From an uncultured Allofournierella sp. (GTDB lineage: Bacteria; Bacillota; Clostridia; Oscillospirales; Ruminococcaceae): a DNA stretch of 64,000 nucleotides. The position numbers were made by a program, and so were the translations under genes. This document shows positions 41,932-51,553 of the stretch, in pieces. Below the pieces are notes generated by a model that searched no databases, was not told the origin of the DNA, and saw only the letters and a list, made by a program, of their open reading frames with translations. The stretch covers positions 1 through 64,000 of the forward strand of contig CALWNI010000004.1 in assembly GCA_944382775.1 (NCBI GenBank), read 5' to 3'. Every line of letters begins with the position of its first letter. Within the stretch, counting starts at the first letter, position 1.

Positions 41932-44126
41932 TTATACATGTGTAGTTACATTACACAGCAATGCCGAAAAAGACGGTTCATCCATAGGCTTATCAAAATA
42001 ATATCCTTGGAAGATATCGCATCCGCATTTTACCAAGAACTCATATTGCTCTTTGGTCTCTACGCCTTCGGCAACAATCTTCATGTTAAGCTCTTTGGAA
42101 AGATTGATGGTGTATTGAATAATGTTATCCCATTGTTCTTGCCCAATGCCATCTACAAAACTTTTATCAATTTTTACGGTGTCAAAGTGCAGATCGGATA
42201 TCGTCTTAATGGAAGAATAACCCACACCAAAATCATCCAGCAAGATTTTAAAACCACGATTGTGCAATGCATCAATGGTTTCTTTTAACTTTTTCTCATT
42301 ACCAACCATTGCGCTTTCGGTCACTTCAAATTCAATAAAGTGCCGCGGTACTTGATACACTGCAATGATGTTTTCTAAACGGTGAATGAAATCCGGCTCA
42401 TCCAAATAGTTTCGAGAAAGGTTGACCGAAATAGGTACAGGGTTTTTGCCTTCTCGCAGCCACTGCTGCAAATTGCGGCAAACATCTTCCAAAACCAAAC
42501 AGTCAATTTCGCGAATTAAACCATTTGCTTCACACAAGGGAATAAACACATACGGACCAATGATCTTATCTTCTTTATACCAGCGTACTAGTGCTTCAGC
42601 ACCAATAATGTTTTTGCCGTCCATTGCATATTTAGGCTGGAACCATGCTTTAAACTCTTGCTTTGCAATGCCCTCTTTAATGCTTTCTTCCAGCTGTACC
42701 TGCTCCACTTCTTTTTTGTGTAGCTCCTTGGTATAAATACCATATCGGCAATCCGGCAGCAGGTTTCCTTTTGCAACATTGGTATAAGAACACATGTCCT
42801 CGTAATCGACATCGGCAGATTCAATGGGATATACACCCATGATAAAGTCCATTTTGGCTTCCACTGCATCGATTTGCTCGATGCGTTTTAACAAAGACTC
42901 TACGGTTGTATATTTCAACAACAGTTTAAACTCACCAAAATAGCTATGTACCACCACTTCGCCAAGTCCCATTTTTTCTTCCAGTTTTTTATACAAACTG
43001 CAAATCATCTGGTATACCGTTTGGATACCTAAAACATTAACCAAACCATTGAGGTTTACCACTTCCAAGCTAACCAGTGCAAACTGACTTTCTCCGTTTA
43101 AATAAGATGCAAGGTTGTATTTTAAGTAAAGGTCATTTTTACCTTCGGTAATGTTATCCATATAGGCATTTTTGCGAATTTTATTGTTTACTTTTTTCAC
43201 ATGTAGATACAACATCACAAAGTCAATGCTTGCAATCACTGCCAATACCGCACTTACTGCCAACACCACATTCACCTGTGGAGCAACAAAGGTCCAAAGA
43301 GTAGCTTTGGGAATTCGAATGAGCAACCACCAGTCATCTACCCTCATATTAGTATAATACATGTAGATTTTTTGATTGCTGTAACAAAATTGTTGATAAC
43401 CATCTGTACCGGCAGCAAAATCCTGCTTCATTGCGTTCAGGCTATCTTCGTTGGGAGTTCCGGTTTCGCTGATAAACTCAAAAAAGTTATAGCTATCATC
43501 GGTCATATTCCGCTCGGAAATCAGAGTACCTTCATCGTTAATCAAAAAGATTCGGCCGTAATCCTCAAAACCGCTCAAGCCCAAGCTTTCAAAGAAATTT
43601 TCTGTTTTAACGGATGCCCACAAAACCGCTACCACTTGGTCATTGCGAATAATCGGCACAGCATACACATTTACATGGGTACCGTCGTTTTTCGAAGGCA
43701 ACAAATAACTAATGTTACTTTTCCCCGCCAAAGCCTTTTGAAAATATTCACGATGTGCTACATTCACTTGATTTCCATCTTTGGTATAACAAGTACCGTC
43801 CAACGAGGTAATACTCATGTTATTATATGTATTCTTCTCACGGACAGTTGAGAACAGATCTATGCTTACTTGCGGATTTGCAATCTGCTCATCCGTCAAA
43901 TTTCGTGCATATAATTCAAGCTCACGTAATTCGTTTTCTACTACTTCGCTTACATGTTCGCTTGCGTTTTCTGCCATTGTTGTCAGTACTTTTAATATGT
44001 AGCGATTGGACGAATTATAAATATGCAGGCTGATAAAAGAAATTCCTATAATTACAGCCAACCATAAAATCAGTAATCCGACAATTGTTTTTTTAAGTTG
44101 ATTTTTTCTCCCGCACGTACTATCAT
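41932..44126 (-). CDS. Cache-GGDEF-EAL protein, paralog 2, with a start-proximal frameshift
   Basis: The long frame encodes over 720 residues: membrane helix, Cache-type sensor (REYFQKALAGKSNISYLLPS), second helix near 285-310, eroded GGDEF (YFGEFK) and an intact EAL domain (AEALVRW, SVNLSRNYL, DDFGVGYSS, KIDKSF, EGVET, QGYYFDKP). It is a probable c-di-GMP phosphodiesterase. The frame opens only at TTG 44142, which lies in the ribosome binding site itself. ATG 44126, nine bases after GGAGG, is in another frame and gives MIVRAGEKINLKK, a match to paralog 1's MIRSKEKMSLK. An A7 tract at 44088-44094 separates the two frames; A8, or a -1 slip on the heptamer A AAA AAA, joins them. Confidence 0.85.
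44088..44094 (-). repeat. Poly-A7 tract (T7 on plus strand) near the start of paralog 2
   Basis: Seven A residues after codon TT. read as A_AAA_AAA in the ATG frame, the form of a -1 slippery heptamer. One more A, or a -1 slip, is needed to enter the long frame. Confidence 0.8.
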
Positions 44127-44252
44127 TCTGCGTTTCCTCCAAAAAACAGTTATAGCACTATTCTTTTGTGAAATTCCCACAAAAAAACAAGTATTTTGTG
44201 TAATATTTGATACAATATCGCTGTAATTTTAACCAAACATTAACTGCAACAT

Positions 44253-44281
44253 ATTATAATACTTCCTATTTTCTGCGTCAA
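44253..44281 (-). promoter_or_regulatory. Sigma-A promoter for paralog 2
   Basis: On the minus strand TTGACG (44276-44281), a 17-base spacer and TATAAT (44253-44258) are near perfect. The leader to ATG 44126 is about 120 bases, AT-rich, with no clear RNA motif. Confidence 0.75.
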
Positions 44282-44319
44282 TACGTTTTTTTCCAATTTT
44301 ATTTTTTTCCTTAAAATAG

Positions 44320-44362
44320 AAAAAAATTCCCCTTATTTCAACGAAAATAAGGGGAATTTTTT
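44320..44362 (-). terminator. Terminator after deoC
   Basis: AAATTCCCCTTATTT / AAATAAGGGGAATTT is a 15-bp perfect stem with T-runs on both sides, directly after the deoC stop. Confidence 0.9.
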
Positions 44363-44363
44363 A

Positions 44364-45029
44364 TCAATAGCCGCTAGAGATTTCGCCTTGCAGGATTTTT
44401 ACTGCACGGCTGGTACCCAAACGGTCGGCACCCAGTTCAATGAACTTTTCAATATCGGAAATGGTGGAGATTCCACCGGCTGCTTTAATTTTGCAGCGAC
44501 CACGGCAGCAACGGGCAAACAGCTCGATATCAGCAAAGGTTGCACCGGCAGTAGAAAAACCTGTGCTGGTTTTAATAAAATCTGCACCTGCCTCGCAAAC
44601 AATATCACACATTTTTTCCTTTTCTTCTTCGGTCAGCAGACAGGTTTCAATGATAACCTTTAATACTTTATCACCGATTGCCTTTTTAATGGCAGCAATT
44701 TCATCACGTACATAGTCATATTCGCCATTTTTCAAACGGCCGATGTTGATGACCATGTCCACCTCTTCGGCGCCGTTCTCAATGGCTGTTTTTGCCTCAA
44801 ATACCTTGGTTGCAGTATCGGTTGCACCAAGGGGAAAACCAACTACGGTACATACCGGAATGGCACCTTTCATGTATTCATGGGCCTGCTTTACATAGCA
44901 AGGATTGATGCAAATGGATGCGGTGTGATACTGCATTGCTTCATCGCAAATGGTTTGGATATCCTTCCATGTGGCATCTGCCTTCAACAGAGTGTGGTCT
45001 ACCTTAGACAAAATCATTTTGTGATCCAT
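44364..45029 (-). CDS. deoC: Deoxyribose-phosphate aldolase
   Basis: The 221-residue TIM-barrel aldolase has DHTLLKADATWKDI near the start, VKVIIET-type (LKVIIET) region and the Schiff-base Lys in IKTSTGFSTAGAT, then KAAGGI. It cleaves 2-deoxyribose-5-phosphate into acetaldehyde and glyceraldehyde-3-phosphate in nucleoside breakdown. GGGAGG lies upstream of ATG 45029, whose A is also the last base of the upstream TAA, so translation is coupled to the small gene before it. No deoA/deoB or nucleoside transporter is adjacent. Confidence 0.97.
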   Translation of the reverse strand: MDHKMILSKVDHTLLKADATWKDIQTICDEAMQYHTASICINPCYVKQAHEYMKGAIPVCTVVGFPLGATDTATKVFEAKTAIENGAEEVDMVINIGRLKNGEYDYVRDEIAAIKKAIGDKVLKVIIETCLLTEEEKEKMCDIVCEAGADFIKTSTGFSTAGATFADIELFARCCRGRCKIKAAGGISTISDIEKFIELGADRLGTSRAVKILQGEISSGY

Positions 45030-45169
45030 TATCGAATATATCCTCCCAATTTACACTTTTTGCATTGGCGGGCTTTCAGCATACCCACCGAACTAAACAC
45101 AATGGCTGTTACCGAAACAACAGCCCCAACAATACCTAAAATCAAACCGGTTAAACGAAACGCTTTCAT
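45029..45169 (-). CDS. Small membrane protein (46 residues) coupled to deoC
   Basis: A short frame starts at ATG 45169, nine bases after AGGAG, and ends in TAA overlapping the deoC ATG. It encodes 46 residues: a basic start (MKAFR), one hydrophobic helix (LTGLILGIVGAVVSVTAIVF), and a short cytoplasmic or exposed tail with CKKC. I do not recognise it. The CxxC pair and basic tail may bind metal. The coupled position and clean ribosome binding site argue that it is real. Confidence 0.6.
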   Translation of the reverse strand: MKAFRLTGLILGIVGAVVSVTAIVFSSVGMLKARQCKKCKLGGYIR

Positions 45170-45317
45170 AAAACGGTACTCCTTTCTTGGCATGTTCATT
45201 GCCTATGCATTGTTTGCATACGTTAAGATTATTTACAGTATACCACGATTTTTTCTTTATGCCTAGAAGTTTCCTAGCATTGCACTGGGCTTATTTTACA
45301 TCTGTATGTATTTGTAC

Positions 45318-45350
45318 AAAAAAAGAACCCGAAGCAAATGCCCCGGGTTC
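45318..45350 (-). terminator. Terminator after the ispH-S1 gene
   Basis: GAACCCG / CGGGTTC with extra pairs in the stem, followed on the minus strand by TTTTTTT, ends the ten-gene leftward run. Confidence 0.9.
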
Positions 45351-45364
45351 CTTTAAAACTTTGC

Positions 45365-47290
45365 TTATTCAGCGTCTGCAGCGGTGTCGTCCAGCAGAGC
45401 CTTCATGGACAGGCTGATACGCTTCTTATCGAAGTCAACGTCCATCAGCTTAACCTGAACTTCGTCGCCAACCTTCAGCACATCGCCAACCTTCTCAACA
45501 CGCTCGTTGCTGATCTCGGAGATGTGTACCAGGCCGTCGATGCCGGGCAGGATGCGTACAAAAGCACCAAACTTGGTGATGCTTACTACAGGAGCAGTAA
45601 ATACGCTGCCTACGGGATACTGGTTCTTCAGCAGCTCCCAAGGATTGTCCTCGGCCTTCTTGTAGCCCAGAGAAACCTTGTGGTTCTCGGTGTCCAGAGC
45701 CTTAACGTATACCTCGATGGTATCGCCAACAGAAACAACCTCGCTGGGATGCTTGATGCGGTTCCAGCTCAGCTCGCTGATGTGGCACAGGCCGTCAACG
45801 CCGCCGATGTCAACGAAAGCACCGTAAGCGGTCAGACTCTTAACAACACCGGTGTAGGTCTTGCCAACTTCAACGTCAGCCCAGAAAGCATCGCGCTTTG
45901 CAGCGTTAGCTTCAGCGGTAACCTTGTTGATGGAACCAACGATCTTGCGGCCAGCGCACTCGGTGATAACCAGCTTAACATTCTGCTTTACCAGAGCGTT
46001 GATGTCCTCGTCACGGCGCAGGGTAGCCTGGCTGCGGGGTACGAATACCTTAACGCCCTTAACCAGAACGATTACGCCACCCTTGTTGGTCTCGGTAACA
46101 ACACCTTCCATAACGGTGCCTTCTTCAGCTGCCTTAGCAACCTCTTCCAGACCCTTGCGAGCTTCCAGCTTCTTACGGGACAGGTAAGCAACGCCTTCCT
46201 GATCGTTTACTTTTTCAACGACGAGGTCCAGCTTGTCCCCAACCTTGACCAAATCTTCCACGCGAACTGCGGGGTCGTCGGTAAGCTCACTCAGTTTTAC
46301 AAAACCAGTGTGTTTGGTGCCGATATCAACCTGCACCTCATTGGGCGTAATGCTGGTAACAGTGCCCTCCACTACCTTACCTGCGAATACAGGCTTGAGA
46401 TTGGCTTCGCTTTCAGCGAACATCTCAGCAAAGCTCATCTCTTCACGGATTTCTTCACTCATACTGTTAAGTACCTCCTCAATTATAGACGATGGCGTGG
46501 AAGCCCCGGCTGTAACCGCCACTGTATCCACACCTTCAAACCACTCCGGCTTTAACTCGTTGGAAGTTTCCACCGTAACGGCCTTTGTGTGTTTTTCAGC
46601 GACTTTTAAAAGCTTTTGGGTATTGGAAGAATGATGACCACCAATGACGACCATTAAATCGCATTTTTGGCTGAGGTCTTCCGCTTCCTGTTGCCTCGCC
46701 CACGTCGCATTACATATTGTATCAAAAATCTCGGCGTTTGTATAGCCTTTTTTTATAAAGTTTGTACACTCTAACCATTTTGTTACCTGAAATGTGGTTT
46801 GAGCCACTACAATTATACCATTTTGACCATTTTTCGGGCCATTCCAGGCCTTTAATTCGTCTAAATCAGCAAATACAAAAACTTCGCCATCGGTGTGTCC
46901 AATGATGCCTTGCACCTCCGGATGGCTCTTATCGCCTGCTACAAGTAAGGTTTTGTTCTGCTCACTTGCCTTGCGTGCAATTTTGTGGATTTTCGATACA
47001 AAGGGGCAGGTAGCGTCATGGCACACCATGTTTTCCCTGCTGATTTCATCGTAAATGCGAGCAGGAACGCCGTGGCTGCGGATAATCACCTCGTACCCTT
47101 GCGGCACCTGCTCCAAGCTTTCGGCGGTGATTACGCCCTTTGATTCCAAATCCGCCACGCACTGGGGGTTGTGAATCAGGGGGCCAAGGGTTGCCACTTT
47201 ATGCCCTTTTTCCACCAAATCATAGGTTAATTTTACAGCACGATCTACGCCAAAGCAAAAGCCGGCTGTTTTGGCCTTAATGATTTTCAT
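45365..47290 (-). CDS. ispH: Fusion of IspH (HMB-PP reductase) and S1-type RNA-binding domains
   Basis: The 641-residue protein joins two enzymes' worth of sequence. Residues 1 to about 280 are IspH, with the three cluster cysteines in [19 protein letters not shown] and [13 protein letters not shown] and the region [12 protein letters not shown]. It reduces HMB-PP to IPP and DMAPP in the MEP pathway with a [4Fe-4S] cluster. Residues about 300-640 are four S1 OB-folds (for example [16 protein letters not shown]). The same fusion is known in clostridia. AAGGAG precedes ATG 47290. It is last in a run with baiN-like, cmk and plsC genes. Confidence 0.96.
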   Translation of the reverse strand: MKIIKAKTAGFCFGVDRAVKLTYDLVEKGHKVATLGPLIHNPQCVADLESKGVITAESLEQVPQGYEVIIRSHGVPARIYDEISRENMVCHDATCPFVSKIHKIARKASEQNKTLLVAGDKSHPEVQGIIGHTDGEVFVFADLDELKAWNGPKNGQNGIIVVAQTTFQVTKWLECTNFIKKGYTNAEIFDTICNATWARQQEAEDLSQKCDLMVVIGGHHSSNTQKLLKVAEKHTKAVTVETSNELKPEWFEGVDTVAVTAGASTPSSIIEEVLNSMSEEIREEMSFAEMFAESEANLKPVFAGKVVEGTVTSITPNEVQVDIGTKHTGFVKLSELTDDPAVRVEDLVKVGDKLDLVVEKVNDQEGVAYLSRKKLEARKGLEEVAKAAEEGTVMEGVVTETNKGGVIVLVKGVKVFVPRSQATLRRDEDINALVKQNVKLVITECAGRKIVGSINKVTAEANAAKRDAFWADVEVGKTYTGVVKSLTAYGAFVDIGGVDGLCHISELSWNRIKHPSEVVSVGDTIEVYVKALDTENHKVSLGYKKAEDNPWELLKNQYPVGSVFTAPVVSITKFGAFVRILPGIDGLVHISEISNERVEKVGDVLKVGDEVQVKLMDVDFDKKRISLSMKALLDDTAADAE

Positions 47291-47302
47291 AAAGGCTCTC
47301 CT

Positions 47303-47920
47303 TTATTCAAATTTATTTTGTTCGTACAATTCTTCCCATGCACTGAGAAGAAGCTGTTTGCATTCCCGCAACTTGGTTGCGGATTTGTGTTCGCCCAGAT
47401 ACAATTGTTCGGCAGGAATGGGTGTGCCAAAGCAAACCCGAACCCGGCTAAACAAACGCATGGTTCCATGGCGATAGATAATACGGCAAGGAATCATATC
47501 CACCCCTGCTGCACTGGCAATCACAAAGGCACCGCTTTTAATTTTGCCCAGTTCTCCCGTTTTGGAGCGAGTTCCCTCGGGGAACAAAAACAGGCCTTGG
47601 CCTTTTTTCACCTTTTCAATGGCATTGTCCACCGCTTCGGTGTCCCCTTTGCCCCGTTCAATGCCAAAAACGCCCACATTGCGGAACATCCAGCTGAAAA
47701 TTGGGTTTACATGGAACAATTCTTCTTTTGCCATAATCAGCATCCGTTTGCCCCAGTAGCGGGCAATTACCACAAACACCGGGTCAAGGGCAGAGATATG
47801 GTTGGACGCCATAACAAAGCCTTTGCCGTTTTTGGGCAGATTTTCTTTGCCGATTACCTCAATACGGAAAATCACATGCCATACCAGCCAAGCGGCGGTT
47901 ACAATAAAGCAATAAAACAT
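47303..47920 (-). CDS. plsC: 1-acyl-sn-glycerol-3-phosphate acyltransferase
   Basis: The 205-residue protein has an N-terminal hydrophobic segment and the acyltransferase motifs NHISALDP (H....D), GVFGIERG and FPEGTRSK. It acylates lysophosphatidic acid to phosphatidic acid at the membrane. AAAGGAG precedes ATG 47920. The cmk-plsC-ispH order is conserved in clostridia. Confidence 0.94.
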   Translation of the reverse strand: MFYCFIVTAAWLVWHVIFRIEVIGKENLPKNGKGFVMASNHISALDPVFVVIARYWGKRMLIMAKEELFHVNPIFSWMFRNVGVFGIERGKGDTEAVDNAIEKVKKGQGLFLFPEGTRSKTGELGKIKSGAFVIASAAGVDMIPCRIIYRHGTMRLFSRVRVCFGTPIPAEQLYLGEHKSATKLRECKQLLLSAWEELYEQNKFE

Positions 47921-47940
47921 TTTCGGCTCCTTTTCTGCCC

Positions 47941-48603
47941 TTATATGCGGCTTGTAATCAGATTGCGCAATGTTTCAAAGCTTTGCTCAAAATCCAGATT
48001 ACTGGTATCTACCAACACAGCGTCTTGTGCCTGTTTCAAAGGCGCAATTTCTCGGTTCATGTCTTGATAATCCCGCTGTTCAATATCGCTCAACACGGTT
48101 TGAAAATCGGTTTCCATGCCTTTTTGCTGCAACTCTTTCAATCTGCGCTCGGCTCGTGCCTGTGCGCTCGCAGTCAAAAAGATTTTCACGGTGGCATTGG
48201 GCAGAATAACCGTGCCGATGTCGCGACCGTCCATCAAGATATTTTGCTTGCGTGCCATATCACGCTGTAGTTCCAGCAAAAAGCTGCGCACTGTGGGATG
48301 TGCCGCCACCGCACTGGTTGCCATGCCCACATTTTCCTGCCGAATTAACTCGCTTACATCTTCGCCGCATAAGATTACACGCTGTGCTCCGTTTTCATAA
48401 CGGAGTTCAATGGTAATCTGCGGCAGCAGCTGTGCCACCTGCTGCTCGCTGGCTGGGTCTACCCCCTGCCGTAACGCATACAAACCAATGGCACGGTACA
48501 TTGCACCGGTATCCACATAAATAAAGCCCAGTTCTTTTGCCAAACGCTTTGCCAAACTGGATTTTCCTGCCCCGGACGGGCCGTCGATGGCAACCGAAAT
48601 CAT
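47941..48603 (-). CDS. cmk: Cytidylate kinase
   Basis: The 220-residue kinase has the P-loop GPSGAGKSSLAKRLA, the YVDTGAMYRAIGLYAL region and MDGRDIGTVILP, the standard CMP kinase signatures. It phosphorylates CMP and dCMP. AAGGAAGG precedes ATG 48603. It is cotranscribed with plsC. Confidence 0.97.
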   Translation of the reverse strand: MISVAIDGPSGAGKSSLAKRLAKELGFIYVDTGAMYRAIGLYALRQGVDPASEQQVAQLLPQITIELRYENGAQRVILCGEDVSELIRQENVGMATSAVAAHPTVRSFLLELQRDMARKQNILMDGRDIGTVILPNATVKIFLTASAQARAERRLKELQQKGMETDFQTVLSDIEQRDYQDMNREIAPLKQAQDAVLVDTSNLDFEQSFETLRNLITSRI

Positions 48604-48633
48604 GTTCTATTCCTTCCTTTATCTGAACTCATT

Positions 48634-49848
48634 TTACCAACTGCGTGCCGCCGCTTGTGCGGTACACCACGCAATTTGCAGATTGTATCCGCCGGTATAG
48701 GCATCCACATCCAGCACTTCACCTGCAAAATACAGGCCTGCACATAGCTTGGATCCCATTGTTTTGGGGTCAACCTGCTTTACGTCCACACCGCCTGCGG
48801 TAATAACCGCATGTGCCAAATCACCCCGCTTGGTAATGGGCACTTCCCAATGCTTAATCAGATGCACCAGTGCACGCTTTTGCTCTTTGGTAATTTGGTT
48901 TGCACGGGTGGCAGGGTCAACACCCCAACGCTCCACCATAACGGGCTGCATGCTTGCCGGCAACAGCTTTACCAACGCACCTTGGGCACTTTTTCCCGCC
49001 AGCAAGGCAAAATCATTGGTAATGCGTTTGTAGAGTTGTTCCTCATCCAAGGCGGGCTTTAAATCAATTACTGCACGCCACTGGTGTTTTTGCATATCCT
49101 TGATGTAGCTGGATGCCATAAGGGTCAACGGGCCGGAAATACCAAAATGGGTGAACAGCATTTCCCCCAGCTCGCTGAATACCGCTTTTTTATCTCGGTA
49201 CAGGGTCAAGGTAACATTTTTCAAGGATAGCCCCATCATTTTTGCACAGGATGGGTCATTGGACACCAGGCTACACAAGCTGGGTACGGTGGGGACAATT
49301 TTATGCCCTGCCTGCTTTGCCAGCTTGTAACCGTCGCCGGTGGAACCGGTAACGGGATAGCTCACGCCGCCGGTTGCAATTAGCACTGCATCGGCATACA
49401 GCTGTTTTCCGCTTTTGGTTTGCACACCAACAACACGTTCCTGCTCTATGAGCAGGGTTTCTGCACCGTCGTATACAATGCGTGCGCCTTCGGCATAGCG
49501 CAGCAACGCTTGCCGAATATCCTCGGCACGGTCGCTTACCGGAAACACACGGCGGCCCCGTTCGGTTTTTAAGGGAACCCCCAAATCCTCAAACAACTCC
49601 ATTGCCTTTGCCGGCGAAAACGAATACAACGCCGAATACAAAAATCTGGGATTGGTGCGTACATTTTGCAAAAAGGTTGTTTCATCGCAGTTGTTGGTTA
49701 CGTTGCAGCGACCTTTGCCGGTAATCAGCAGTTTTTGTCCGGGCTTTTCGGTGTGTTCCAAAATGGTTACCTTATGCCCAAACTGCCGTGCCGCACCTGC
49801 CGCCATTAAACCTGCCGCACCTGCGCCTATAATCAATACTTCTGCCAC
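48634..49848 (-). CDS. Flavoprotein of the HI0933/BaiN-like family
   Basis: The 404-residue protein has FAD-binding IIGAGAAGLMAAGAARQFGH, GKGRCNVTNNCD (family signature), ATGGVSYPVTGSTGDGYKLA and C-terminal YFAGEVLDVDAYTGGYNLQI. The family is broad, with the bile-acid enzyme BaiN as one member; in most genomes its substrate is unknown. GTG 49848 is chosen because GGAGG lies eight bases before it. It overlaps the upstream gene by 16 bases. Confidence 0.9.
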   Translation of the reverse strand: MAEVLIIGAGAAGLMAAGAARQFGHKVTILEHTEKPGQKLLITGKGRCNVTNNCDETTFLQNVRTNPRFLYSALYSFSPAKAMELFEDLGVPLKTERGRRVFPVSDRAEDIRQALLRYAEGARIVYDGAETLLIEQERVVGVQTKSGKQLYADAVLIATGGVSYPVTGSTGDGYKLAKQAGHKIVPTVPSLCSLVSNDPSCAKMMGLSLKNVTLTLYRDKKAVFSELGEMLFTHFGISGPLTLMASSYIKDMQKHQWRAVIDLKPALDEEQLYKRITNDFALLAGKSAQGALVKLLPASMQPVMVERWGVDPATRANQITKEQKRALVHLIKHWEVPITKRGDLAHAVITAGGVDVKQVDPKTMGSKLCAGLYFAGEVLDVDAYTGGYNLQIAWCTAQAAARSW

Positions 49849-51539
49849 AAATTTTTCCTCCACTGTGTCAGGATCCCTGCCCCGCTGAACAACAACAGCA
49901 GCGGATGCACGGTAGAAAGATACATTACATATGTGCCGATGTTAAAGGATGCCACTTCCACAAATGCAATCATAAAACACCGCAGCAATGCCATTGCCAA
50001 AAGCCCCAGCAACAATACCCATAGCATTGCCTGCCCCGGCTGAACGGCTTTTTGCTTGTGCAAAGCAAGCAACTGGATGCCGCTGCGCACTTGCAACACC
50101 AACGCTGCCACAAAGGCAACGGGAAGCCCAATTGCATACAGCCATTGAATTGCCTGCATTCCGGTATAAACCAGTTTTTGTATGGGGCTGTAATAAGGCA
50201 AATCAGTGCCTGCTTGTGCTGCATCGTTTGCCGTATCGCCTAAATAGCTTTCCCATACTGCCAAATCTTCCGGCAAGCCAATGCTTCGATTTACTGCATC
50301 GTAGGGGGCACAATCTTGGAAGGTAAGGCTATATAAAAAGCTTTTCACACCTTCCACCAGCACCGGCGCAATGTATTCTGCTCGAATGGGCGGTGTTGTG
50401 CCAACACGTTTGGGACCATTTGCAGCAAGCTGCCCTGCATCACACAAGGCATTGATTTCGTCTGCTACCTGCTGCCAATATGCCTGTGCTTTTTGTGCCG
50501 AATCGTAAACGCCTTCGTACCAAGCCGCTTTGCGCAATGCCCAGTAAAAACTGCCGGACTGGTAATCGTCCAATTCCGGATTGCGGAAACTGTTTTGCAG
50601 GCTTTCGTCTTCCTCCAGCCAATACTCCAGCGGTGCCAATGCGTCCACAGCATCGTACAGCTTGAAACGAACATCGGTGGGCACACTGGCTAAGGGCTTC
50701 CATTCATCCGCTTTTACACGGCTCATAGCACCGACAGCCGCCGCAAAACTGCCCGATGAAAAATCGCTGACGGCAAACACGCCGTAATACAGATAGTTCA
50801 TTGCACTGTATGCACCGATGCACGCCGCTAAAACAGCGAACGGCACCAGCAAAACCACACAGCGCGCTGCTTTTTTCATCCAAGACTGCGGTTGCATGCA
50901 GGCAGTAACAAGCAAAATCAAGCTCCCCACCAGTGCAAAGGGCAGCAGCCACATGCCGTCCTCGCGGGTGAGCCAAGCGGTACCAAGCCCTACGCCGGCC
51001 AGCAATAGCCACGGCAGACCGTTTGCAAGCGATTCCCTACACCGCAGCGCATAACCGCAAATACCTGCAAAAAACAGCATACACAGGGCAGGAAAAATAT
51101 TATCCCGATATACACGCAATGTAAAGGAAGCGGTAACCGCCGGGCTGAATGCCAAAACCGCAAACAAAATCAAGCGTTGTTTGTAACCACGCAGTACCGG
51201 TGCAAACGCCATGCAGCAGGCCAGCGCCGCACCGCAAGCCAGCAATTGCCCTGCCGCCAAATAGGGCAGGTGCAGCCAATGACACACCGCCAGCCAAACC
51301 GCAAAAAACATGTGTTTGGAAAGGGTAAGCCAGTCATATGCGCCCAGCCATTGCCCACTTGTAATGCTTTGCGCTGCCCGAAACATCAGTTCATCGTCCA
51401 GCGGTGCCCCGTCAATCCAGGTATAAACCATCTGAAAGCGGGTCATTCCCATTTTGACAAGGGTAATCAGAACAACCAAAACCCAAAAGAGGCGGCCGCT
51501 CATCTCTTTTTTGAAAAGATTATGCAATTTTGTTGCCAT
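49833..51539 (-). CDS. Polytopic membrane protein, probable GT-C glycosyltransferase
   Basis: The 568-residue protein has about eleven membrane helices. The first extracytoplasmic loop carries GAPLDDELMF, with paired acidic residues as in GT39-like enzymes that use polyprenyl-phosphate sugars. TREDGMWL is a second conserved-looking acidic loop. A soluble domain of about 180 residues lies between helices. With GT2 and sugar-modifying genes just upstream, a role in transferring a sugar outside the membrane is plausible. ATG 51539 follows AGGGGGC; the upstream ATG lacks a site. It is coupled to the downstream flavoprotein gene. Confidence 0.72.
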   Translation of the reverse strand: MATKLHNLFKKEMSGRLFWVLVVLITLVKMGMTRFQMVYTWIDGAPLDDELMFRAAQSITSGQWLGAYDWLTLSKHMFFAVWLAVCHWLHLPYLAAGQLLACGAALACCMAFAPVLRGYKQRLILFAVLAFSPAVTASFTLRVYRDNIFPALCMLFFAGICGYALRCRESLANGLPWLLLAGVGLGTAWLTREDGMWLLPFALVGSLILLVTACMQPQSWMKKAARCVVLLVPFAVLAACIGAYSAMNYLYYGVFAVSDFSSGSFAAAVGAMSRVKADEWKPLASVPTDVRFKLYDAVDALAPLEYWLEEDESLQNSFRNPELDDYQSGSFYWALRKAAWYEGVYDSAQKAQAYWQQVADEINALCDAGQLAANGPKRVGTTPPIRAEYIAPVLVEGVKSFLYSLTFQDCAPYDAVNRSIGLPEDLAVWESYLGDTANDAAQAGTDLPYYSPIQKLVYTGMQAIQWLYAIGLPVAFVAALVLQVRSGIQLLALHKQKAVQPGQAMLWVLLLGLLAMALLRCFMIAFVEVASFNIGTYVMYLSTVHPLLLLFSGAGILTQWRKNLWQKY

Positions 51540-51553
51540 GGGGTGCCCCCTGT

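Noticed and set aside
41932..44142. TTG 44142 as the true start of EAL paralog 2
   Set aside because: The codon overlaps the GGAGG ribosome binding site and gives an N-terminus unlike paralog 1, whereas ATG 44126 in the other frame matches paralog 1.
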